This document shows positions 7,830-17,443 of a stretch of 64,000 nt of DNA, in pieces. A program made the position numbers and the translations under genes. The DNA is taken from positions 1-64,000 of the forward strand of contig NZ_SSND01000004.1 in the NCBI RefSeq assembly GCF_004799285.1. The letters run 5' to 3'. This DNA is from Aliigemmobacter aestuarii. GTDB taxonomy: Bacteria; Pseudomonadota; Alphaproteobacteria; Rhodobacterales; Rhodobacteraceae. The notes beneath the pieces were generated by a model. The model ran no database searches. It was not told the origin of the DNA and saw only the letters and a list, made by a program, of their open reading frames with translations. The first letter of the stretch is position 1, and each line of letters starts with the position of its first letter.

Positions 7830-9701
7830 ATGTCGGGTTCGGACGGAAGGATCAGGCTGACCGTGGCGCAGGCCATCGTCCGCTGGCTGATGAACCAGTT
7901 CATCGAGATCGACGGCGTCGAGACGCGCATCTGCGGCGGGGGCTTCGGCATCTTCGGCCATGGCAACGTGCCCTGCCTGGGCGAGGCGCTCTATCCGGTT
8001 CGCGACGAGATGCCGCTTTACCGGGGGCAGAACGAACAGGCGATGGGATTTGCCGCGGCGGCCTATGCCAAGTATCACCTGCGGCGACGCTTCATGTTCT
8101 GCACCGCAAGCGCGGGCCCCGGCACGGCGAACCTGGTGACGGCGGCGGCCCTTGCCCATGCCAACCGCCTGCCGATGCTGATGCTTTGCGGCGATACGTT
8201 CCTGACGCGCCTTCCCGATCCGGTGCTGCAGCAACTGGAGCATTTCGGCGATCCGACGCTGGGGGTGAACGACGCCTTCCGCGCCGTCAGCCGCTACTGG
8301 GACAGGATCACCCATCCGGCGCAGGTCCTGCAATCCCTGCCCGCCGCGCTGGCCACGATGCTGGACCCGGCCGATTGCGGGCCCGCCTTCCTTGGCCTTC
8401 CGCAGGATGTGCAGGGCTGGGCCTGGGATTACCCCGAAGCCTTCTTCGCCCGGCGGGTGCATCGCATCCGCAGGCAGACCCCGGACGAGGCCGATCTGGC
8501 CGAGGCGGCGGCCCTTCTGCGGGCGGCGCGGCGGCCGGTGATCGTTGCGGGCGGTGGCGTGCAGTATTCCGGCGCGGTGGCCGAACTGACCGCCTTCGCC
8601 GAGGCGCATGGCATCCCGGTCGTGGAAACCATCGCCGGCCGCGCGAACCTTCTGGCCACCCATCCCCTGAACGCCGGGCCGATCGGCGTGACCGGATCGG
8701 ACAGCGCCAATGCCATCGCCGGGGCCGCCGATGTGGTGTTGGCGGTCGGCACAAGGTTGCAGGATTTCACCACCGGATCCTGGACGGTCTTCGCGCCAGG
8801 GGCGCGTCTGATCGGCCTCAACGCGGCGCGCCATGATGCGGCCAAGCACCTGTCGCTGCCGGTCGTCGGGGATGCACGGCTTGGGCTGGTGGCGCTGGAT
8901 CGTGCGCTTGGCGGCCATCGCGCGCCTGCAGAGTGGACGGCACGGGCGGCGGCCGAGCGGCGCGCCTGGGATGACTACGTCGCGGCGAACACGGCCCCCG
9001 GAAACCGCCCGAATTCCTATGCCCAGGCCATCGGCACGGTGAACGCGCTTTGCCATCCGCGCGACCGGATCGTGACCGCCGCGGGCGGGCTTCCGGCAGA
9101 GATCACCGCGAACTGGCGCACGCTGGGGATCGGAACGGTGGATGTGGAGTTCGGCTTTTCCTGCATGGGCTATGAAATCGCCGGCGGCTGGGGCGCGCGG
9201 ATTGCACAATCCGAACAAGAGCCTGATCGGGATACGATCGTCTTCGTCGGTGACGGCAGTTACCTGCTGATGAACTCCGACATCTATTCCTCGGTCCTGA
9301 CGGGGAAAAAGCTGATCGTGCTGGTGCTGGACAACGGTGGTTTCGCCGTCATCAACAAGCTGCAGAACAACACCGGACAGGACAGTTTCAACAATCTGAT
9401 CGCCGATTGCCCGACGGTGGCCGACCCGTTCCCGGTGGATTTCGAAGCCCATGCGCGGGCAATGGGGGCGCTGGCCGAAACCGTCGCCAATCCGGCGGAA
9501 CTGGCTGCCGCCTTCCGTCGGGCGCAGGCTGCCGACCGAACGACGGTCATCGTGATGCAGGTCGATCCCTACGAAGGCTGGACGACGCGAGGCCACGCCT
9601 GGTGGGAAATCGGCACTGCCGAGGTGTCGCAAAGCGCCCGCGTGCGTGACAGCCGCGCCGGGGTCGAGTCCGGCCGCGCGGCGCAAAGGCAGGGCGTGTG
9701 A
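7830..9701 (+). CDS. iolD: 3D-(3,5/4)-trihydroxycyclohexane-1,2-dione hydrolase
   Basis: A 623-residue thiamine-diphosphate enzyme. It opens the ring of the diketone made by IolE to give 5-deoxy-glucuronate. Visible features are the N-terminal RGQNEQAMGFAAAAYAKY stretch carrying the ThDP-activating Glu (about residue 68) and a central Rossmann-like domain. The C-terminal ThDP/Mg motif starts at GDGSYLLMNSDIYSS near residue 474 and runs through DNGGFAVIN. The length matches IolD proteins. The start at 7830 is set by GGAGGAAG just upstream. It is first in the plus-strand iolD-iolC-iolB-aldolase operon, and its stop overlaps the next start (TGATG). Confidence 0.95.
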   Translation: MSGSDGRIRLTVAQAIVRWLMNQFIEIDGVETRICGGGFGIFGHGNVPCLGEALYPVRDEMPLYRGQNEQAMGFAAAAYAKYHLRRRFMFCTASAGPGTANLVTAAALAHANRLPMLMLCGDTFLTRLPDPVLQQLEHFGDPTLGVNDAFRAVSRYWDRITHPAQVLQSLPAALATMLDPADCGPAFLGLPQDVQGWAWDYPEAFFARRVHRIRRQTPDEADLAEAAALLRAARRPVIVAGGGVQYSGAVAELTAFAEAHGIPVVETIAGRANLLATHPLNAGPIGVTGSDSANAIAGAADVVLAVGTRLQDFTTGSWTVFAPGARLIGLNAARHDAAKHLSLPVVGDARLGLVALDRALGGHRAPAEWTARAAAERRAWDDYVAANTAPGNRPNSYAQAIGTVNALCHPRDRIVTAAGGLPAEITANWRTLGIGTVDVEFGFSCMGYEIAGGWGARIAQSEQEPDRDTIVFVGDGSYLLMNSDIYSSVLTGKKLIVLVLDNGGFAVINKLQNNTGQDSFNNLIADCPTVADPFPVDFEAHARAMGALAETVANPAELAAAFRRAQAADRTTVIVMQVDPYEGWTTRGHAWWEIGTAEVSQSARVRDSRAGVESGRAAQRQGV

Positions 9702-10681
9702 TGGGGGGTCTTGCCAGGCTTTCGGGGCGGTCCTTTCTGGTCCTGGGCCGGGCGGGGATGGACCTTTACGCCGATCCCCCCGGCGCGCGGATGGAAGAGG
9801 CCACGCGCTTTACCACCGCGCTTGGCGGATCGTCGGCCAATATCGCGGTGGCACTGACGCGGCAGGGTTGCCAGGCCGCGCTTGTGACCTGTGTGTCTGA
9901 TGACGCCATTGGCCGGTTCTGCCTGAACCAGCTTGACCGCTATGGAATCGACCGGCGGCATGTGCGTGCCGTTGCGGGCGAGGCGCGCAATTCGCTGGCC
10001 CTTGTCGAAACCCGGCTGGAGGATTGCCAGTCGGTGATCTACCGCAATGGTGCGGCGGATTTCGCGATGACCCTCGCCGATGTCGAGGCGGTGGATTATT
10101 CCGCCCATTCGGCGCTGATCGCCACCGGGACGGTGCTTGCGGCCGAACCTTCGCGCGGCGCTGCGTTCCGGGCCTTCGATCTGGCGCGCGCGGCAGGCCT
10201 GCCCCTGATCTTCGATATCGACCATCGCCCCTATTCCTGGCCTTCGGCGCAGGTCGCCTCGGACGTCTGTTCGCGCGCCGCCGCGCTATGTGACGTGATC
10301 GTGGGCAATGACGTGGAATTCGGCTTTCTCGCGGGCGATCCCGGCAAGGGACTGGAAGCCGCGCGCGCCCTTGTCACGGCCGGAGCGGCGATCGCCGTCT
10401 ACAAGATGGGCGAGAAGGGCGCGATCACCCTTGCGCCGGATGACGAGTTCGAAACCGGCATCTACCGCACAGCGGCGCTGAAGCCGACCGGGGCGGGCGA
10501 CAGCTTTCTTGGCGGCTTCATCGCGGCCCTTGCCGATGGCCGCCCCCTGCGCGAGGCGGTGCTGCGCGGATCGGCCGCCGCCGCAATCGTCGTGTCGCGG
10601 GTGGGTTGCGCGCCTGCGATGCCCGATCGCGCCGAACTCGACCGTTTTCTTGCCGAACACCCCGGCCCCGATGCCGATTGA
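9701..10681 (+). CDS. iolC: 5-dehydro-2-deoxygluconokinase
   Basis: A 326-residue PfkB/ribokinase-family kinase that phosphorylates 2-deoxy-5-keto-gluconate produced by IolB. An N-terminal GRAGMDLYADP stretch and the glycine-rich GGSSANIAVAL are typical of the family. The catalytic-base motif GAGDSF lies near residues 264-269. It is a single-domain kinase; in many proteobacteria iolC is fused to a C-terminal DUF2090 aldolase-like domain, which is absent here and replaced by the separate aldolase gene downstream. The start overlaps the iolD stop, so translation is probably coupled. Confidence 0.93.
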   Translation: MGGLARLSGRSFLVLGRAGMDLYADPPGARMEEATRFTTALGGSSANIAVALTRQGCQAALVTCVSDDAIGRFCLNQLDRYGIDRRHVRAVAGEARNSLALVETRLEDCQSVIYRNGAADFAMTLADVEAVDYSAHSALIATGTVLAAEPSRGAAFRAFDLARAAGLPLIFDIDHRPYSWPSAQVASDVCSRAAALCDVIVGNDVEFGFLAGDPGKGLEAARALVTAGAAIAVYKMGEKGAITLAPDDEFETGIYRTAALKPTGAGDSFLGGFIAALADGRPLREAVLRGSAAAAIVVSRVGCAPAMPDRAELDRFLAEHPGPDAD

Positions 10682-10690
10682 GGAGAGACC

Positions 10691-11530
10691 ATGCACATCG
10701 CCCCCTTCGACAATCAGAACCGCCCCATCGTCGATGCCGATGACGCCCTCGTGCCGCTGGTCTATTTCAACCGCATCCGCCTGCGCGCCGGAGAACACTT
10801 CGATTATCGCGTGGCTGGGTATGAAACCTGCATCGTGCCCGCGACCGGGACCGTGACGGTCGAGACGGCGGGCGAGGCCTTTGCCGGGATCGGCCATCGC
10901 GGCGCGGATGTCTGGGATGGCGAACCCGAAGGCGTCTATGTGCCCACCGACACCGGCGCGCGCATCACCGCGCTGACCGATACCGAAACCTTCATCGCGG
11001 GCGCGAGGTTCGCCGAAACCCTGCGCCCCTTCGCGGTGCGGGCGGGTGATCTGGACGTGGTGCAATACGGGTCGGACGACACCAAGACTCACCGCAAGAT
11101 CAAGCATATCCTGGGCGCGGCCTACCATGACCGCGTGGGCCGCCTTCTGGTCAGCGAGCTTTTCACCGTGGGGGCAGGGGGGTGGTCGGGATTTCCCAGC
11201 CACAAGCACGACACCGACCGCCTGCCCGAGGAAACCCGGCACGACGAATGTTACAATTTCCGCTTCCGGCCTGACTATGGGTCGGGCCTGCAGATGCTGC
11301 AGCGCGTCGACAACGAACCGGGCGATGCCTATCACATCATGGATGGCTCGACCGTGCTGATCGACCGTGGCTATCACCCCTGCTGCGTCCTGCCGGGATA
11401 CGAGATGTATTACTTCACCATCCTCGGCGGGCAGAACCAGCGCAGCCTGAAACAGTATTTCCAGCCGACCCATGCCGCGCAGCTGCACACCATTCCGGGG
11501 ATTATGGACATGGTGGCCAAGTTCAAATGA
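10691..11530 (+). CDS. iolB: 5-deoxy-glucuronate isomerase
   Basis: A 279-residue bicupin isomerase converting 5-deoxy-glucuronate into 2-deoxy-5-keto-gluconate. The second cupin has the metal-binding cluster PSHKHD (around residues 169-174) followed by an acidic/tyrosine segment HDECYNFRF and a late histidine-rich DRGYHPCCVLPGYEMYYF, as in KduI/IolB proteins. GAGGAGAG precedes the ATG. It lies nine bases after iolC, and its stop overlaps the next gene by four bases, so it is a middle cistron of the inositol operon. Confidence 0.94.
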   Translation: MHIAPFDNQNRPIVDADDALVPLVYFNRIRLRAGEHFDYRVAGYETCIVPATGTVTVETAGEAFAGIGHRGADVWDGEPEGVYVPTDTGARITALTDTETFIAGARFAETLRPFAVRAGDLDVVQYGSDDTKTHRKIKHILGAAYHDRVGRLLVSELFTVGAGGWSGFPSHKHDTDRLPEETRHDECYNFRFRPDYGSGLQMLQRVDNEPGDAYHIMDGSTVLIDRGYHPCCVLPGYEMYYFTILGGQNQRSLKQYFQPTHAAQLHTIPGIMDMVAKFK

Positions 11531-12387
11531 CGCGGGCCACGCTGGCACAGGTTCTGCAACCGGCCCTGCGGTCAGGCTATGCCGTGCCGGGCTTTGTCTG
11601 CCTCGGGTGGGAGGATGCCCGCGCCTATGTCGCCGCGGCCGAGGCCGAACAGGCGCCCGTGATCCTTCAGGCGGGGCCGGGCGCGCGGGCGCATATGCCG
11701 GTGGCGGTCTGGGCGGCGATGTTCCGGCACCTGGGGGAAGGCGCGGGCGTGCCGGTGGTGGCGCATCTGGATCATGGCACCGACATCGAGGAATGCCGCG
11801 CCGCGATCGGGGAAGGCTTCACCTCGGTGATGTTCGACGGATCGCGCCTGCCGCTGTCGCAGAACATCGACCTGACCGCCGCCGTTGCCGGTCTGGCGCA
11901 TGCCGCCGGGGTGTCCTGCGAGGGCGAGATCGGCTTTGTCGGCTATGCGCGGGGGGCGCAGTCCAAGGGCACGGACCCGGCCGAGGCCGCGCGCTTTGCC
12001 AAGGAAACCGGGGTCGATGCGATGGCCGTTTCGGTCGGGAACCTGCACCTTCAGGAAGACGCGGGCAACGGGCTTGACCTGCCCCGCATCCGCGCGATCG
12101 AGGCGATGACGGTTGTGCCCCTGGTCATTCACGGCGGCTCCGGGGTTCCGGCATCGGAACGCAGCGATCTGGCGGCGTCCTCGCATGTGTGCAAGTTCAA
12201 CATCGGAACCGAGCTGCGGCAGGTCTTTGGCCGGGCGCTGCGCGAAGCTGTCGCACGGGATGCCGCAAGGTTCGACCGGCTTGAGCTGCTTGGGGAAACC
12301 GAAGCGCCGCTGGTCGAAGCCGCGCGGCTGGTCCTGCGCCAGCTTGGCGCGTCCGGCAAGGCGGGGCAGGGCGCCCTTTCACAATGA
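11527..12387 (+). CDS. iolJ: Class II aldolase, probable 6-phospho-5-dehydro-2-deoxy-gluconate aldolase
   Basis: A 286-residue zinc-dependent class II fructose-bisphosphate-type aldolase. The motif AHLDHGTD with H80, D82 and H83 gives the base and Zn ligand. A second ligand region is GEIGFVGY, and phosphate-binding loops are VIHGGSGV and KFNIGTE. As the last gene of the iol operon (ATGA overlap with iolB) it most likely splits the IolC product into dihydroxyacetone phosphate and malonate semialdehyde, the IolJ reaction, rather than acting in glycolysis. The methylmalonate-semialdehyde dehydrogenase (IolA) that would finish the pathway is not in the window. Confidence 0.86.
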   Translation: MTRATLAQVLQPALRSGYAVPGFVCLGWEDARAYVAAAEAEQAPVILQAGPGARAHMPVAVWAAMFRHLGEGAGVPVVAHLDHGTDIEECRAAIGEGFTSVMFDGSRLPLSQNIDLTAAVAGLAHAAGVSCEGEIGFVGYARGAQSKGTDPAEAARFAKETGVDAMAVSVGNLHLQEDAGNGLDLPRIRAIEAMTVVPLVIHGGSGVPASERSDLAASSHVCKFNIGTELRQVFGRALREAVARDAARFDRLELLGETEAPLVEAARLVLRQLGASGKAGQGALSQ

Positions 12388-12401
12388 TCCCCCCGGAATG
12401 A

Positions 12402-12430
12402 CGAAACCCCGGACAGTGTCCGGGGTTTCG
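12402..12430. terminator. Bidirectional hairpin between the iol operon and katG
   Basis: CGAAACCCCGGACA and its exact reverse complement TGTCCGGGGTTTCG face each other with essentially no spacer between the converging iolJ and katG genes. The AAA/TTT at the stem base gives a U-run on either strand, so it can end transcription from both sides. Confidence 0.8.
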
Positions 12431-12473
12431 CCGTGTCGTGTGGGGCGGACCAGGGCCCGCCCCGCCCTGTGCC

Positions 12474-14699
<2,226 letters not shown>

Positions 14700-14728
14700 C
14701 TAACAAAAAGTGTTCATCAGTGGAATTC

Positions 14729-14742
14729 CAATCTCCTGATTG
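14729..14742. promoter_or_regulatory. Dyad in the katG-oxyR intergenic region (candidate OxyR site)
   Basis: CAATC-TCCT-GATTG is a short inverted repeat within the 115-base, relatively AT-rich gap between the divergent katG and oxyR genes, close to the oxyR start. LysR-type regulators bind such dyads, and OxyR usually controls both genes. The match to the classical OxyR consensus is weak. Confidence 0.38.
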
Positions 14743-14760
14743 CCGTGATAATTTTGCCTT

Positions 14761-15675
14761 ATGATAAACCTCACCCTGAAACAGTTGCGCTATTTCGACG
14801 CCCTTGCCCGGCAGGGGCATTTCGGGCGGGCGGCCGAGGTCTGCGCCATCTCGCAGCCCGCACTGTCCATGCAGATCAAGGAGATGGAGGCGACGCTTGG
14901 TACCGATCTGGTCGAACGGGGGGCGCGGCAGGTCCGCCTGACTGCCTTCGGCGAAGAGGTTCTGGCCCGGGCACGCGAAATCCTGCGGGCTGTCGACGAG
15001 TTGCAGGATCTGGCCCGGGCGACGCGGGGCGGGCTTTCGGGGCGGTTGCGGATCGGGGTGATTCCGACCGTTGGCCCCTATCTTCTGCCCCGCCTGATCG
15101 CCGATCTGACCCGGCGCTTTCCCGAGCTTGACCTGCAACTGCGCGAAACGGTGACGCACCGCCTGATCCGCGAACTGGCCGAGGGTCGGCTGGACACGGC
15201 CATCGTCGCGCTTCCGGTGTCGGAACCCGCGCTGGCCGAGGTCGCCCTGTTTTCCGAGGAATTCGTGCTTGTCCGCCCGGCCGAGGACGCGGGCAAGCCC
15301 GTGCCCAACCCCGAGGCACTGCGCGAGATGCGGCTTCTCTTGCTGGAAGAGGGGCATTGCTTTCGCGATCAGGCGCTGTCGTTCTGCAACCTTGAAACCC
15401 GGCGCCCGCGCGAATTGCTGGACGGCAGTTCGCTGTCGACGCTGGTGCAGATGGTGGGCGCGGGGATCGGCGTCACGCTGATCCCGGAAATGGCCGTGGC
15501 GGTGGAAACCGGATCGGCCCCCGTGTCGATCGCGCATTTCGACAAGCCCGCGCCAAGCCGGACCATCGGCATGGTCTGGCGGCGGTCAAGCCCGCTGGCG
15601 CGTCAGTTGCAACAGGTGGCCGAGGTCGTCCGCGCCGTGGCCACGTCGAAGACCCCGGCGCAGGCCCCGCACTGA
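14761..15675 (+). CDS. oxyR: Hydrogen peroxide-sensing LysR-type regulator OxyR
   Basis: A 304-residue LysR-family protein with an N-terminal winged HTH (LTLKQLRYFDALARQGHFGRA, residues 4-24). Two cysteines in EEGHCFRDQALSFCN (C200 and C209) match the peroxide-sensing pair C199/C208 of enterobacterial OxyR, including the conserved GHC-x-RDQ context. On oxidation a disulfide forms and the regulator activates antioxidant genes. Its divergent neighbour katG is the obvious target. Confidence in OxyR rather than a generic LysR protein rests on the intact cysteine motif. Confidence 0.93.
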   Translation: MINLTLKQLRYFDALARQGHFGRAAEVCAISQPALSMQIKEMEATLGTDLVERGARQVRLTAFGEEVLARAREILRAVDELQDLARATRGGLSGRLRIGVIPTVGPYLLPRLIADLTRRFPELDLQLRETVTHRLIRELAEGRLDTAIVALPVSEPALAEVALFSEEFVLVRPAEDAGKPVPNPEALREMRLLLLEEGHCFRDQALSFCNLETRRPRELLDGSSLSTLVQMVGAGIGVTLIPEMAVAVETGSAPVSIAHFDKPAPSRTIGMVWRRSSPLARQLQQVAEVVRAVATSKTPAQAPH

Positions 15676-15695
15676 CCCCGGCGCGCTGATCCGGC

Positions 15696-16763
15696 CTAGA
15701 AGGCGATGATGTCGAAGTCGTCTTCCGTCAGATTGGCCACGTTGAAGTTTTTCAGCAGGATCTCGACCTCATCCCCGGTGAGCCGGACATCTGACCCGAC
15801 CTGGAAACGGTCGAACTCGATCAGTTGATCGGCCGGCGCCCGGATCACGATCCGGTCCACCCCGTCCTCGAAATCGGTGATGACATCGCTGCCGCTGTTC
15901 ACCTTGTAGATGAAGCGGTCCGCGCCGGCCCCGCCGGTCATCGTGTCATTCCCGCCGCCGCCGTTCAGGCGGTCGTTTGCGCTGCCGCCAAGAAGCGTGT
16001 CACTGCCCGACATGCCCTCGAGCAGGTCTGCCCCCAGCCGCCCCTCAAGCCGGTCGCGACCGATGCCACCTTTCAGCACGTCATTGCCCGCGCCCCCGAT
16101 CATCCGGTCTGCGCCGGTCTGACCCAGCAGCACATCCGCGCCGGCCTCGCCGCGCAGCCTGTCGTTGCCAAGGCCGCCGATCAGCCGGTCGCTCGCCGTG
16201 CCGCCCCGGATCAGGTCGTTGCCGGCATCGCCCAGGATCGTATCGCCCAAGGAACTGCCGATCACGGTGTCATTCCCCGCTCCGGCAAAGAAGTAGTGCC
16301 CTTCGGGCGGAAGCGGCCCGTCGGTCAGCAACCGGACGAAGTTCGCGGGCGCCAGCATCTGCCGCAACAGGGCGATGTCGTCCGTCCGGTCGGAGGTTGC
16401 CGCCGCGTTCGCGACATCCACCGCCGAAACCACGAAACCCATGATGCCGTTCACCCATTCCGGCCCGCCGGTGTGATAGGCAAAGCCGTAAACCGCCCCG
16501 CCGGTGATCGTGCCACTGCTTTCGGTGATGTTGCTGCCAAGGAAGACGGGGAAAAAGCTCATCGGGCCGGGGCCCATGATCCGCAGCTCATCGTAATACG
16601 CGATGTTGCCCAGTCCGTAGACGGCGACGGTCTTGCCCAGGTCGCTGTCGATCAGCGATGCCGTTGTCGGCCCGCCAAGATCGGAAAGGTTGAAATCGCG
16701 CATGTCGAAGGGGGTGCGGATCACGACCCGCGCGTCGGCATCAATCAGAAGGGGTTCAGACAT
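15696..16763 (-). CDS. Small RTX-type calcium-binding exoprotein
   Basis: A 355-residue protein. The first ~155 residues form a unique domain (MSEPLLIDADARVVIRTPFD and on) with no recognised family. They are followed by many glycine/aspartate nonapeptides (AGNDTVIGS, AGNDLIRGG, GNDRLRGEA, GNDVLKGG) up to about residue 290, and a C-terminal region with acidic and aromatic residues ending DDFDIIAF. This layout is typical of type I secretion substrates; no Sec signal is present. The N-terminal domain could be the functional part displayed outside. It is distinct from the larger RTX protein near the left edge, and no secretion genes are close. Confidence 0.78.
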   Translation of the reverse strand: MSEPLLIDADARVVIRTPFDMRDFNLSDLGGPTTASLIDSDLGKTVAVYGLGNIAYYDELRIMGPGPMSFFPVFLGSNITESSGTITGGAVYGFAYHTGGPEWVNGIMGFVVSAVDVANAAATSDRTDDIALLRQMLAPANFVRLLTDGPLPPEGHYFFAGAGNDTVIGSSLGDTILGDAGNDLIRGGTASDRLIGGLGNDRLRGEAGADVLLGQTGADRMIGGAGNDVLKGGIGRDRLEGRLGADLLEGMSGSDTLLGGSANDRLNGGGGNDTMTGGAGADRFIYKVNSGSDVITDFEDGVDRIVIRAPADQLIEFDRFQVGSDVRLTGDEVEILLKNFNVANLTEDDFDIIAF

Positions 16764-16863
16764 GACTTTGCTCCACAGGCCATGATGTTCAAATTACCAT
16801 TCACACAATTGCAGCAGAGATTATCACGCCGGCGCGAGTCGGCCTATCCGTCTCGTGCGGTGG

Positions 16864-17319
16864 TCAGCCCGTTTCCTTGACGGCTTCCATCGCCACATAG
16901 GTCGATGTCCCTGCCACATGGGGCAGGGCGCTGATCTTTTCCGCAAGGACCCGGCGGTAATCCTGGATGTCCGATGTCCGCACCTTCAGAAGATAGTCGA
17001 AGCGGCTGGCGATCATGTGGCACTGTTCCACCTCGGGGATCGTCAGCACCGCCCGGTTGAAGGCCTGCAATGCGGCCTCGCGCGTGTCGGACAGCCGCAC
17101 CTCGACGAAGGCCACATGCGCCATGCCCATGCGGATCGGGTCCAGCAGGGCGCGATATCCGGTGATGACACCGATTTCCTCAAGCCGCTTGAGCCGCGCC
17201 TGTGTGGGCGATTTCGAAAGCCCGATGCGCCGGGCGAGTTCGGTTGCGGTGATCCGGCCTTCGGTCTGAAGGATGGTCAGGATGGCCCGATCGAACCGGT
17301 CAAGGTCTACGCTTTCCAT
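16864..17319 (-). CDS. putR: Lrp/AsnC-family regulator of proline catabolism
   Basis: A 151-residue Lrp-type regulator. The N-terminal HTH (FDRAILTILQTEGRITATELARRIGLSKSPTQARLKRLEEIG) is followed by a RAM ligand-binding domain (FVEVRLSDTREAALQAF onward). The start at 17319 has GGAGG six bases upstream. It is transcribed divergently from putA with 124 bases between the starts. In Rhodobacter-type alphaproteobacteria the divergent Lrp-like PutR activates putA when proline is present; that role is inferred here from position. Confidence 0.88.
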   Translation of the reverse strand: MESVDLDRFDRAILTILQTEGRITATELARRIGLSKSPTQARLKRLEEIGVITGYRALLDPIRMGMAHVAFVEVRLSDTREAALQAFNRAVLTIPEVEQCHMIASRFDYLLKVRTSDIQDYRRVLAEKISALPHVAGTSTYVAMEAVKETG

Positions 17320-17368
17320 TTTGCCTCCGATAGTTGGGAAATTCACGGCAAACGGCCACCATATGAAG

Positions 17369-17401
17369 CATCTTCAGGAAGAACGACTTCCTGATCAGAT
17401 G
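17369..17401. promoter_or_regulatory. Nested palindrome in the putR-putA intergenic region
   Basis: TCAGGAAG-N5-CTTCCTGA (17374-17394) is a perfect 8-bp inverted repeat, flanked by a second pair CATCT (17369-17373) and AGATG (17397-17401). It lies between putR and putA, 43 bases before the putA start. It is a good candidate binding site for the Lrp-type regulator, or alternatively a leader hairpin in the putA mRNA. Confidence 0.6.
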
Positions 17402-17443
17402 TATCATGGGCGAAACGCAGATTCCAGCCACAGGATCACCCCG

